From positions 1 through 15,032 of the forward strand of contig URVF01000015.1 of the NCBI GenBank assembly GCA_900551185.1: 15,032 nt of DNA, in the 5' to 3' direction. This stretch comes from an uncultured Collinsella sp. (GTDB lineage Bacteria > Actinomycetota > Coriobacteriia > Coriobacteriales > Coriobacteriaceae). A program made the position numbers and the translations under genes. Numbering within the stretch: the stretch's first letter is position 1; each line of letters starts with the position of its first letter. Positions 6,948 to 15,006 of the stretch are shown here, piece by piece. The notes under the pieces were generated by a model. It had not been told where the DNA came from, made no database searches, and saw only the letters and a list, made by a program, of their open reading frames with translations.

Positions 6948-6965
6948 GCGCTTGCATTAAATGTT

Positions 6966-6979
6966 GATGTATTAACATC
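6966..6979. promoter_or_regulatory. Inverted repeat in the hydrolase 5' UTR
   Basis: GATGT-ATTA-ACATC is a perfect 5-bp inverted repeat in an AT-rich patch between the promoter and the GGAAAG ribosome site. It could be a repressor site or a small mRNA hairpin; nothing else supports either. Confidence 0.3.
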
Positions 6980-6996
6980 TTATAGGAAAGCTTCTT

Positions 6997-8265
6997 ATGT
7001 CTCAAAACGCACGTTCCCATCGAAAGCTCAAGATAGCCGGCGTCGTTGCGCTGGTGCTCGTTGTCGCGCTGTTGGGGTTTGCCGGCAACTTCTTGTTCGA
7101 CTTTGCCCTGAATCCCCAAGCGCCCTACACCATGAAGATGATGCAGGATGGCAAGGACGCCGAAAAGGGCGAGCAGATGGACGCCGAGGAGGGCGAGGCA
7201 CGGGCGTGGTTTAAGGAGAACCGCGAGAGCAGCAGCCTCACCGCGGACGACGGGACCGAGCTTGCCGCCTGGTATTTTGCTGCGTCGGAGAGCACGCACG
7301 ACTACGCCGTCTGCCTGCATGGATATACCAACGAGCCCATCGGTATGGCCCGATACGTCAAGCGATTCCACGACCGCGGCATGAACGTACTCGCACCCGC
7401 CGCCCGCGCCCACGAGCGCTCCGGCGGCGACTATATCGGCATGGGCTGGCCCGAGCGCCTCGACATCGTCGCATGGATTGGGCGGATCGTTGCAGCCGAC
7501 CCCAAGGCGTGCATCCTGGTCTTTGGCGAGTCGATGGGTGCGGCAACCGCCATGAACGTCGCGGGGGAATCTCTGCCCGCAAACGTGAAATGCATTATCG
7601 AGGACTGCGGTTATACGAGTGTTTGGGACGAGTTTTCTCTGCAGCTCAAGGACGTGTTCGGCCTGCCCAGCTTTCCCTTGCTCGATGTAGCAAACTTAGT
7701 GTGCAACGTGCGCGCAGGCTACGACTTTCATAAGGCAAGCAGTGTGGAGCAACTCAAACACGCGACAGTTCCCATGCTGTTTATCCACGGCGACCAGGAC
7801 ACCTTTGTGCCGTACAGCATGCTCGACCAAAACTACGACGCATGCGCCAGCAAGGTCAAGCAAAAGCTCACTATCCATGGCGCCACCCACGCCAAGAGTG
7901 CGCAAGTTGACCCCGAGCTCTACTGGAATACGGTCGATGACTTCCTCGACAAGAATTTTTTGGCAAAAAGCAACGTCTGGGGTTTTGTTGCCAAAAATCG
8001 GTTTGCGGTCGGCGGTATTCGTTTTTTCACCGCACTTCCGAAAAGCCGCCCGCGAGCGTTGTGCTCGTGGGCGGCTTTTGCTCAACTTACGCTACAAAGG
8101 CGCTTATTTTGTCCAATAGTTAGACGCTACTTGACCTCGATGAGCTCGTACTCGCTCGTGCCCAGGCCGATCTTTTCGGCGTGCGCGATGCACGCGCGCC
8201 AGTCGGTGTCGGGATGCGTGATGCAGAAGGGATCACGCGCCTGCTCGCCCTCCAGATGCTCGTGA
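6997..8265 (+). CDS. Membrane-anchored alpha/beta hydrolase; ORF runs on through a terminator
   Basis: The recognisable protein covers residues 1 to about 322. It has a membrane anchor (about 13-30), a charged linker, then a serine-hydrolase fold with HGY (108-110), nucleophile elbow GESMGA (Ser179), acid in HGDQDTFVP (Asp268) and GATH (His298). The catalytic triad is complete and the active site should face outside the cell. Substrate is unknown; YqkD/DUF1100-like esterases are the nearest type. The frame has no stop after the domain. It continues about 100 residues through the 8041-8079 terminator and into the antisense of the ferredoxin gene, ending at 8263-8265. The domain end is near 7962, so the tail is almost surely not a natural extension; the stop was lost or the mRNA is nonstop. 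The start has GGAAAG 6 nt upstream. Confidence 0.82.
   Translation: MSQNARSHRKLKIAGVVALVLVVALLGFAGNFLFDFALNPQAPYTMKMMQDGKDAEKGEQMDAEEGEARAWFKENRESSSLTADDGTELAAWYFAASESTHDYAVCLHGYTNEPIGMARYVKRFHDRGMNVLAPAARAHERSGGDYIGMGWPERLDIVAWIGRIVAADPKACILVFGESMGAATAMNVAGESLPANVKCIIEDCGYTSVWDEFSLQLKDVFGLPSFPLLDVANLVCNVRAGYDFHKASSVEQLKHATVPMLFIHGDQDTFVPYSMLDQNYDACASKVKQKLTIHGATHAKSAQVDPELYWNTVDDFLDKNFLAKSNVWGFVAKNRFAVGGIRFFTALPKSRPRALCSWAAFAQLTLQRRLFCPIVRRYLTSMSSYSLVPRPIFSACAMHARQSVSGCVMQKGSRACSPSRCS
7957..7997. repeat. 41-nt inverted repeat at the hydrolase domain end
   Basis: TTTTTGGCA and TGCCAAAAA are perfect 9-nt inverted arms enclosing 23 nt, right where the hydrolase fold ends. Nested inside, GCAAC (7970-7974) and GTTGC (7987-7991) also pair. 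Read on the minus strand, the inner stem is followed by TTTTT, so it could act as a weak second terminator behind the ferredoxin gene. Confidence 0.6.
8041..8079. terminator. Strong bidirectional intrinsic terminator
   Basis: A 17-nt arm (AAAAGCCGCCCGCGAGC) and its near-perfect complement (one G-T wobble) enclose the 5-nt loop GTTGT. A-tract and T-tract flanks make it functional in both directions. It separates the convergent hydrolase (plus) and ferredoxin (minus) genes, 48 nt from the ferredoxin stop. Confidence 0.92.
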
Positions 8266-9332
8266 TTGTGCTCCATCTTGGCCGCGCTATCGGTGAGCTC
8301 GGTGTTAGGCAGCGGCTCGGATGCCATGACGGCATCGGCGCAGGCCTGGTCGATGGCGACCGGGTCGAAGCTCGCGAACATGCCGATATCGTTGACGATA
8401 GGCGTGTCGTTTTCGGGATGGCAATCGCAGTTGGGGCTGATATCCATGGCGAGCGAGATGTGGAAGCTCGGGCGGCCGTCGACAACGGCCTTGGTGTACT
8501 CGGCGATCTTGCAGTTGAGCACGTCTGCCGCGGCCTCATAGCCGGGCTTGATGCAGTCCTGGTTGCATGCCGCAATGCAGCGTCCGCAGCCCACGCAGCG
8601 ATCGTGGTCGATGGCAGCCACGTGCACCGTGCGAGTAGCGCCGCTGGCAAGCTCGCGCTCGCGGGTGTCGTCGAACGAGATAGCGTTGTGAGCGCAGATC
8701 TTTTCACAGGCATGGCAGCCAACGCAGTGCTCGATCGCGACGTTCGGCTTGCCGGCGGCATGCTGCTCCATCTTGCCGGCACGGCTGCCGCCTCCCATAC
8801 CCAGGTTCTTCATGGCGCCGCCAAAGCCGGCCTGCTCATGGCCCTTAAAGTGGGTGAGGCTAATCACGATATCGGCATCCATGAGCGCCTGACCGATCTT
8901 AGCCTCGTGCACGTACTCTCCGCCCTCGACCGGGACGAGCGCCTCGTCGGTGCCCTTGAGGCCGTCGGCGATGATGATCTGGCAACCCGTGGCATACGGG
9001 GTAAAGCCGTTCTGGTAGGCGGTGTCGATGTGCTCGAGCGCGTTTTTGCGGCTACCGACATAGAGCGTGTTGCAGTCGGTGAGGAAGGGCTTGCCGCCAA
9101 GCTCCTTCACGACATCCGCGACGGCGCGGGCGTAGTTGGGGCGCAAAAAGCTCAGGTTGCCCAGCTCGCCAAAGTGAATCTTGATGGCAACGAACTTGTT
9201 CTCAAAGTCGATCTGCTCAATTCCGGCGTGACGAATGAGGCGCTTGAGCTTGTCGAGCTGGCTCTCGCGAGCATGCGTGCGCAGGTTGGTGAAGTACACC
9301 TTAACGGGTGCTGCGGGTGCAGTTACGGTCAT
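8127..9332 (-). CDS. DUF362 domain protein with two [4Fe-4S] ferredoxin motifs
   Basis: 401 residues, no signal peptide. The DUF362 part (about 10-195, with KIHFGELGN at 51-59 and LTHFKGHEQAGFGGAMKNLGMG at about 159-180) is followed by two CxxCxxCxxxC clusters, Cys203/206/209/213 and Cys246/249/252/256. DUF362 then resumes (FDPVAIDQAC, 322-331). Each cluster should bind one [4Fe-4S], so this is a cytoplasmic electron-transfer or redox protein typical of anaerobes; partner and substrate are unknown. Extra potential ligands are Cys260, a CDCH at 302-305 and a His-rich MEHNHEH at 353-359. The ATG follows GAGGGG at 8-nt spacing. A weak promoter (TTGACT 9400-9405, TACCAT 9375-9380 on the minus strand, 19-nt spacing) lies upstream. 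The terminator at 8041-8079 ends the unit. Confidence 0.9.
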   Translation of the reverse strand: MTVTAPAAPVKVYFTNLRTHARESQLDKLKRLIRHAGIEQIDFENKFVAIKIHFGELGNLSFLRPNYARAVADVVKELGGKPFLTDCNTLYVGSRKNALEHIDTAYQNGFTPYATGCQIIIADGLKGTDEALVPVEGGEYVHEAKIGQALMDADIVISLTHFKGHEQAGFGGAMKNLGMGGGSRAGKMEQHAAGKPNVAIEHCVGCHACEKICAHNAISFDDTRERELASGATRTVHVAAIDHDRCVGCGRCIAACNQDCIKPGYEAAADVLNCKIAEYTKAVVDGRPSFHISLAMDISPNCDCHPENDTPIVNDIGMFASFDPVAIDQACADAVMASEPLPNTELTDSAAKMEHNHEHLEGEQARDPFCITHPDTDWRACIAHAEKIGLGTSEYELIEVK

Positions 9333-9416
9333 AGATATATCCCCTCGGTCTATATGGCGTTACAGACATAGAGGATGGTACCAGTTAAAGCAGAGTTAAA
9401 GTCAAGTACGGCACCT

Positions 9417-9443
9417 AGTCATTGGGGACAGACTTAAATGACT
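9417..9443. repeat. 27-nt palindromic repeat, copy 2
   Basis: It has the same arms as copy 1 (AGTCATT/AATGACT) around a 13-nt centre starting GGGGACAGAC. It differs from copy 1 only inside the centre. Confidence 0.85.
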
Positions 9444-9449
9444 GAAACC

Positions 9450-9476
9450 ACTCATTGGGGACGGACTTAAATGAGT
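9450..9476. repeat. 27-nt palindromic repeat, copy 3 with compensatory arm change
   Basis: Arms ACTCATT/AATGAGT: the second base has changed G to C relative to copies 1 and 2, and the partner base has changed C to G, keeping the pairing. The centre again starts GGGGAC and ends CTTA. Confidence 0.85.
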
Positions 9477-9488
9477 GCCTCGCCACCT

Positions 9489-9542
9489 GGCAGCTAGGGA
9501 CGTTCCTTTCCTGCCGGCAGCTGGGGACAGTCCTTGCCAGCA
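9489..9542. repeat. Two diverged 27-nt tandem units of the same palindrome type
   Basis: Both units begin GGCAGCT followed by AGGGAC or GGGGAC and a CCTT. The first closes with CCTGCC, pairing with its GGCAG. In the second, GCTGG pairs with CCAGC. Arms differ from copies 1-3, but the GGGAC-N4-CTT core is kept. Confidence 0.55.
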
Positions 9543-9579
9543 CGGCCGGCGAACCGGCGAATCGGCAAAGACTGTCCCC
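9523..9579. terminator. Compound hairpin behind the FtsX-permease gene
   Basis: Arms 9523-9538 and 9564-9579 pair at 15 of 16 positions (GGGGACAGTC with GACTGTCCCC, then TTGCC with GGCAA). The 25-nt loop holds a further perfect stem GCCGG-CGAA-CCGGC (9545-9558). It begins 5 nt after the permease stop on the minus strand. There is no T-tract, so it may protect the mRNA 3' end or stop polymerase only partly. Confidence 0.6.
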
Positions 9580-9584
9580 GATGA

Positions 9585-12251
9585 CTACTCCTGCACCTTG
9601 AGGGCTTCGGCCAGACTGACGCGCTTGATGGAGCGCGTGTGCAGCAGCGCCACGACCAGGTAGGTCACAAAGCCAATGCCCACGCACGCCGCCATGGACC
9701 AAGCGGGCACGTAGATCTCGATATTGCCGTTGTAGGCGAGCAGCATCGAGCGGAAGATGGCCGTGAGCGAGCCAATAATGACCGGCAGGCTCAGCACGAG
9801 CGACGCCGCCACGCACAGCGTGATCGAGCGGATGTACAGATGCGAGATCTCGCTATCGCGATAGCCAAAGACTTTCATGTAGCTAATCGAACGGGCGCTG
9901 TGGTCGATCACCGCCTTGGTCAGCAGGTACATAAACAGCAGGAAGATAAACACCGCGAGCCCGATCATCATTCCGATCATTTTGCTCATCATGCCGATGA
10001 ACTGGTCGCCCACGGCCCGCATGTCGTCGGGCGTGGTGTCGCCGGCAAAGTAACGAGCATCGAGATCGAGCTTCTCGTCGCTCACATAGCCGTTAAAGTA
10101 GGCGGCGTCGTTGCCGAACAGCTCGTTAAAGTCGTCGATACTCATATAGATATTCATGTCCGACTTGGAGCCCCAGGCACAGTCCTTGCCCGCGTACTCA
10201 AGGGAATAATGCTCCCCCTCGTACTTGTCGATGAGCGTGACCTTCTGGCCCTCGCTCCAGCCAAACTTGTCGAGCAGGCCGCTGCCAAAGACGACGCGCC
10301 CATCGCCAACGTTGAGGTCTTTCCAATAGCGCGAATCGGGCGAGATGCCGTAGACGGAAATCGTCTCCTCGCCATTACCATCGCCGCGGTCGTATTGCAG
10401 CTGGTAAACAGCATATTTCTCGGTCTGTGCGATTGCGCCCGCGCCGTTGTCGGTCGTATTGACCGGGTGGATATCGTCGTTGTCAGTGTCGATCTTAGAG
10501 GCCTTGTCGATCAGGTCGATAGCCCCGTCGCGGTCGTAGCCGAGGGCATCGGCAAGGTCATCGAGGCGCGCGCAGAGCGCATCCTTCTTGTCCTGGACCT
10601 TGGCAAGCGCATCCTGCGCCGCGGCCAGGCTCTCAGCAGACGGAGCGCTGGTCGCGGCATCGGCTGCCGCCTGCGCCGCATCGGCCGCGTCGTCAAGCTC
10701 GTCATCGGCATCCTGGGCAGCGGTTAGCAGCGCGCCGTCAACCGACTGCAAGCGCTCGAGTGCCGACCACTGCTCGCGCTCCTCGGCAGTACCCTCGAGC
10801 TCCAGCGGCGCCTTGAGCGTGTACTGGTGCTCGGCGACCAGGCCTGTCTCGAGGTTGTCCGCATAGTGCGTCATCGTGGGCAGAATCGCCAGGCCAAAGA
10901 GCAGCAGCAGCGACGCAAACGCAATGCCCACGAAGAGCGTGGCGAAGTTGCCCAGGTTGCGCAGGAAGATACGCAGGCGGAAGCGGGAAACAAAACCCAT
11001 GCGCTCCGGCAGCTGCAGGCCGCGCTTGGTGCCCGATTTGCCACTCGCCTCGTGACGAAGGAACTGCAACGGCGTCTTGCCCATCTTGCGAAGCAGGCCC
11101 ACCAGCGTGATGAGGATGAGCGCGGCGGCGGGAACCACGGCGCACTTCACAAAGATCTCCCAGCTCCAGTACACCTGGAAGGGCGGCAGGCTGTACGAAC
11201 CGTAATAGAGGCTGCGCATGGGCTCAGTAAAGAACACAACGCCGAGCGCAGTGCCCAAAAGCGCCGCGGCCACGCCCACGATGGCGGGAAGCGCAAGGTA
11301 GTGCAGCACAATCTCGCGTCGACGATAGCCGCTGGCGAGCAGCGTGCCAATGATGGCGCTCTCCTCCTCGATGGTGGCGTCGGTAAGGACCACAAAGACA
11401 AACGCCATGATCACGATGATGATGTCGAGCAGCGTCATCCACATCATGGAGTCGCCGTCCACGTCGTCACGCGCATAGCCAATGCCCTGATTGGAATCGG
11501 CATCGACCAGATCGTCCACGCGCGCATCGGCATCGGTCAGCGCCTCGACCATATCCTGCTCCGCATCGATGCGATCCGCGGTGGGGAGGTCGCGATCGGT
11601 AAAGATAAAGGAGTAGGTGTAGGCAGGCGCGCCGCCGGCATCCTCGAGCGCGGCAAAGCCGGCGTCGGTGACCTCGGCCACGCCATAGGTGATGGTGTTC
11701 ACCGTAAAGTCCGAATTGTTGAGGAACAGCGCCTGGCTATCGGGCTGGGTCATGATGCCGCAGATGGTATAGGTGCGGCCCTCAAGCTCGACCTTATCGC
11801 CCACGGACAGGTTGTTATTGGTGGCAAAGACACGGTCGATGGCCACCTCGTCGTCCGCCTTGGGTTCCCCGCCCTCACAGTAGGACGCGATATCGACCTT
11901 GGTGCGGTGCGCATAGGTGCGCAGCGTGCGCTTGGTGCCGTCGTCGCCGGACGCCTTTTTGATGATGGCGTCGATGGAGAAATTCTTGTAGAGCGTGACG
12001 CCGCCGACGTCGTCGGCCGCGTCCTCGGCTGCCTTGAGTTGCTCCTCGGTCGCCTCGAAGGAGGTGGTCACGCGGCCGTCCTCAATCGTGTACGCATCGC
12101 GCATGTCGTCGATAAGGCAGCCGATGGAATGCGCTGCGAGCAAAAAGCCCGAGGTGAGAGCGATGCTTCCGCACATAAGCAAAAAGATGCCCAGGTACTT
12201 GCCGATATTGCGGCGCAGTTCGCGCGGGAGACGTTTTGCGAGAGGTGTCAT
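9585..12251 (-). CDS. FtsX-family ABC transporter permease with coiled-coil insert
   Basis: 888 residues from the ATG at 12249-12251. About eight membrane helices are visible (roughly 20-41, 273-293, 321-342, 369-389, 436-457, 757-778, 811-833, 851-870), in two FtsX units with large outside domains between helices 1-2 and 5-6. The second outside domain contains an Ala/Asp-rich coiled coil (about 505-570). This architecture is that of MacB/LolC-type permeases, which use mechanotransmission to move lipids, peptides or drugs out of the membrane rather than through a channel. It starts 8 nt after the ATPase stop, with a GGTAGG/AGGCGG site, so the two genes form one exporter operon. A TTG at 12264-12266 gives five extra residues but lies within the ATPase gene. 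Substrate is unknown. Confidence 0.93.
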   Translation of the reverse strand: MTPLAKRLPRELRRNIGKYLGIFLLMCGSIALTSGFLLAAHSIGCLIDDMRDAYTIEDGRVTTSFEATEEQLKAAEDAADDVGGVTLYKNFSIDAIIKKASGDDGTKRTLRTYAHRTKVDIASYCEGGEPKADDEVAIDRVFATNNNLSVGDKVELEGRTYTICGIMTQPDSQALFLNNSDFTVNTITYGVAEVTDAGFAALEDAGGAPAYTYSFIFTDRDLPTADRIDAEQDMVEALTDADARVDDLVDADSNQGIGYARDDVDGDSMMWMTLLDIIIVIMAFVFVVLTDATIEEESAIIGTLLASGYRRREIVLHYLALPAIVGVAAALLGTALGVVFFTEPMRSLYYGSYSLPPFQVYWSWEIFVKCAVVPAAALILITLVGLLRKMGKTPLQFLRHEASGKSGTKRGLQLPERMGFVSRFRLRIFLRNLGNFATLFVGIAFASLLLLFGLAILPTMTHYADNLETGLVAEHQYTLKAPLELEGTAEEREQWSALERLQSVDGALLTAAQDADDELDDAADAAQAAADAATSAPSAESLAAAQDALAKVQDKKDALCARLDDLADALGYDRDGAIDLIDKASKIDTDNDDIHPVNTTDNGAGAIAQTEKYAVYQLQYDRGDGNGEETISVYGISPDSRYWKDLNVGDGRVVFGSGLLDKFGWSEGQKVTLIDKYEGEHYSLEYAGKDCAWGSKSDMNIYMSIDDFNELFGNDAAYFNGYVSDEKLDLDARYFAGDTTPDDMRAVGDQFIGMMSKMIGMMIGLAVFIFLLFMYLLTKAVIDHSARSISYMKVFGYRDSEISHLYIRSITLCVAASLVLSLPVIIGSLTAIFRSMLLAYNGNIEIYVPAWSMAACVGIGFVTYLVVALLHTRSIKRVSLAEALKVQE

Positions 12252-12259
12252 GGCGCCGC

Positions 12260-12973
<714 letters not shown>

Positions 12974-12996
12974 GGTATCCCCCATTGTTAGGCTCG

Positions 12997-13020
12997 TACT
13001 ACTTTATGAACGTAATAGTA
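12997..13020. promoter_or_regulatory. Operator-like inverted repeat upstream of the ATPase gene
   Basis: TACTA and TAGTA arms flank 14 nt in the only AT-rich patch between the two ABC systems. On the minus strand it overlaps possible -10 boxes (TACTAT, CATAAA), but no good -35 is seen. A dyad here would suit a TetR- or MarR-like repressor; no regulator gene is in the window. Confidence 0.3.
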
Positions 13021-13066
13021 AACCTTGGCGAACTATTTTGGGGCGAGGGCTAGGATTTATTTCAGA

Positions 13067-14272
13067 CTAGGCGCGGGATTTGGCGCGTGCGAGAGCCAGG
13101 CCTACGGCGGCAATGGCGGCGGCGAAGAGCACGGTGACGCCTAGGTCGCAGGCGATGTCGCCCAACACGGCAGACGTCAGGTCCGAAGCAAGCGCCTTGC
13201 CGATCGCGTCGTTCACCCAATACGTCGGCACAAAGTGCGCCACCGTCTGCACGGCCGAGCCCATGAGCGACAGCGGCATCCAAGCGCCGCCCAAAAACGT
13301 CATGAGCATGCCGAGCAGGTTGCCCACACCGTTGAGCAGCTCCTCACGCGCACCCAGGCTCGAAAGGGCAAAGCCAACGGCCAGAGGCGTGCACGCCAGG
13401 GCAAACGTCGCCGCCAGCGCCAGGCACACACGACCCACGCCGACCTCGGCAACCGCGCCGGCAAAGCCCACGACGCCCATCATGCTCGACACAAACCAGA
13501 TGCAGACGGTGAGCACGGCGGCAGCCGCGGACACGGCAAGCGAGCGCTGGCGCTCGGAGACCGGGCCGGCATCCATACGACGCACGCGCTCGGGCTCGTT
13601 CATGCCCGAGAACACCAGTCCCACCGACACGATGACCGACGAGATGATCGCGTACGCGCCAAAGTTGAAGTACGACTCGAGCGTGGCGGCGGCAGTCGAG
13701 TCGACCTTGACCTGCTCGATCTCGACCTCGGCACGCTCGGTGGCCGCGTGTTCGGCAGCCTTGGCGACGTCACCGCTGGAGGCAGCAGACTCAAGTGCGG
13801 CCGCAGCGCCCGCGAGCGAGATCCAGCGCGAGGCCTCGGCAGACGAAAGCGCCGCCGCCATGGTGCCGGCACCGTAGGTCACATCGAGCTTGGGCAGGGA
13901 CTCCCCCACGCGGGCGGCTGCAACAAGGTCGCCCTCAAACCCCTCCGGGATAAAGAACACGCAATCGGCGCTACCCTTGGCGCTGTTGCTCTTGGAGAGC
14001 GCGTCCGCGAGGTCGTAGGTGCCGTCGCCGACGCCCGTGACCAGCTCAAAACGCGAACCCAAATGCTTGGTAAGCGCACGCGAAAGGTCGCTGTCGTCGC
14101 GGTCGACCACGATCACGTTGGCATCGTAGGGCTTGTACTCGGTGAGCTGCGACGAGTTCCAGCTCACCGAGGCCGCGATGAATACGCCCATGAGCGAGAT
14201 GAACACCGTATAGATGAGCAGGTAGAACGGGTGCGCCAGCGCCATGCGAAGCGCGGTCTTAAAGGTGCTCAT
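13067..14272 (-). CDS. ABC-2 family transporter permease
   Basis: 401 residues from the ATG at 14270-14272, which follows AAGGAG by 5 nt. There is one helix at about 13-35, then a large extracytoplasmic domain (about 40-200), then five helices (about 203-222, 245-270, 280-305, 314-338, 378-397). This is the PF12698-type ABC-2 layout, as in bacterial drug, lipid or peptide exporters. The sequence NEPERVRRMDAGPVSERQRSLA between helices 2 and 3 is the cytoplasmic coupling region typical of the family. It overlaps the upstream permease by 14 nt, indicating a heterodimeric exporter whose ATPase gene probably lies beyond the right edge. The LGGAWMPLSLM segment and FVPTYWVNDAIG are usual family features. 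Confidence 0.87.
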   Translation of the reverse strand: MSTFKTALRMALAHPFYLLIYTVFISLMGVFIAASVSWNSSQLTEYKPYDANVIVVDRDDSDLSRALTKHLGSRFELVTGVGDGTYDLADALSKSNSAKGSADCVFFIPEGFEGDLVAAARVGESLPKLDVTYGAGTMAAALSSAEASRWISLAGAAAALESAASSGDVAKAAEHAATERAEVEIEQVKVDSTAAATLESYFNFGAYAIISSVIVSVGLVFSGMNEPERVRRMDAGPVSERQRSLAVSAAAAVLTVCIWFVSSMMGVVGFAGAVAEVGVGRVCLALAATFALACTPLAVGFALSSLGAREELLNGVGNLLGMLMTFLGGAWMPLSLMGSAVQTVAHFVPTYWVNDAIGKALASDLTSAVLGDIACDLGVTVLFAAAIAAVGLALARAKSRA

Positions 14273-15006
14273 AGCGGCTCCTTCCAAAGATCAGCGTGGC
14301 GGCGGCAACGAACAGCAGGGACATGAGGACGAGCGCGCCGGCGCGGACGGCAAAGGGGCCCAGGTCCTCAAAGAAATACAGGCGGTTGAACATGTCGCAG
14401 ATGAGCTTGACGGGGTTGAGCCAGCACTCGGCCGGGCAGGCGCGGGCGACGTCGTCGGCAAGCGCCATCGCCGGCTCGCCGTAGAGGCCGGCGAACAGGG
14501 CGCACGTGGTAGCAAAGCCCGTGAGGATGCCGGACTTGGACGCCTTGCCGCCCTTAACGGGAAGCGTGCCCACAAAGAGTCCCAGGCCCGTGGCGGCAAG
14601 CGCGGAAGCGGCGCCGCCCACCAGACACAGCCCCTCGCGCCCGCCAAAGTCGACGCCCATGACCAGGCGCACGTAGCCGATTGCGATCGCCATCGAGGCG
14701 AAGGAAACCAGCCACGAGCCGACAAAGATGCCGGCCAGCGACGCCGTCTTGGAAAGACCGCCCACGCAGCGACGCGCGCCAAGGCCGGACAGATTGGGTT
14801 GCAAATCGACGACGCTCAAGGCGGCAAACTCGGCAGACATCATCGCTACCAGGCCAAAGAGCGCGTAATAGTAGATGACCGTGCCGTCGGGCGTGGTGCG
14901 CGTCAGGCTTACGCGGCGGGTGCCACCCTCGAGCGACAGGGCGCGCGCAACCGCCTCCGGGTCGGCGAGCGCCGCCGGATTGTCCTGGGCAATCTGGCGC
15001 ATGAGC
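14259..15006 (-). CDS. ABC-2 type permease, 5' end missing
   Basis: The C-terminal approximately 248 residues remain; the start is beyond the right edge. The raw ORF appears to begin MCIRDR, but those residues come from adapter sequence. About five to six hydrophobic helices are seen, with YYYALFGLVAMMSAEFAAL near the start and the closing ALVLMSLLFVAAATLIF. CWLNPVKLICDMFNRLYFFED before the last helix matches the ABC-2 pattern that also ends the next gene (FVPTYWVNDAIG). Its TAA (14259-14261) lies 14 nt inside the next permease gene, so the two are co-translated, probably as the two halves of one exporter. Substrate unknown. Confidence 0.78.

Larger units (their letters stand above)
9333..9584. 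other. Gene-free stretch packed with short palindromes
   Basis: About 250 nt without a credible gene, between the ferredoxin start and the FtsX-permease stop. Besides the ferredoxin leader (to about 9410) it consists almost wholly of GGGGAC-core palindromes: two 27-nt copies (9417-9443, 9450-9476), two diverged 27-nt units in tandem (9489-9515 and 9516-9542), and a long compound hairpin (9523-9579). Confidence 0.7.

Noticed and set aside
8181..9371. 396-residue plus-strand ORF
   Set aside because: It mirrors the DUF362-ferredoxin gene, whose cysteine clusters and start signals are clear; no motif or ribosome site supports the plus frame.
9415..9816. Minus-strand ORF of 133 residues containing repeated FKSVPND peptides
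   Set aside because: The repeated peptide is just translation of the palindromic elements, and the rest is an out-of-frame copy of the FtsX permease end.
13235..14326. 363-residue plus-strand ORF
   Set aside because: Antisense shadow of the ABC-2 permease, whose helices and start site are convincing.
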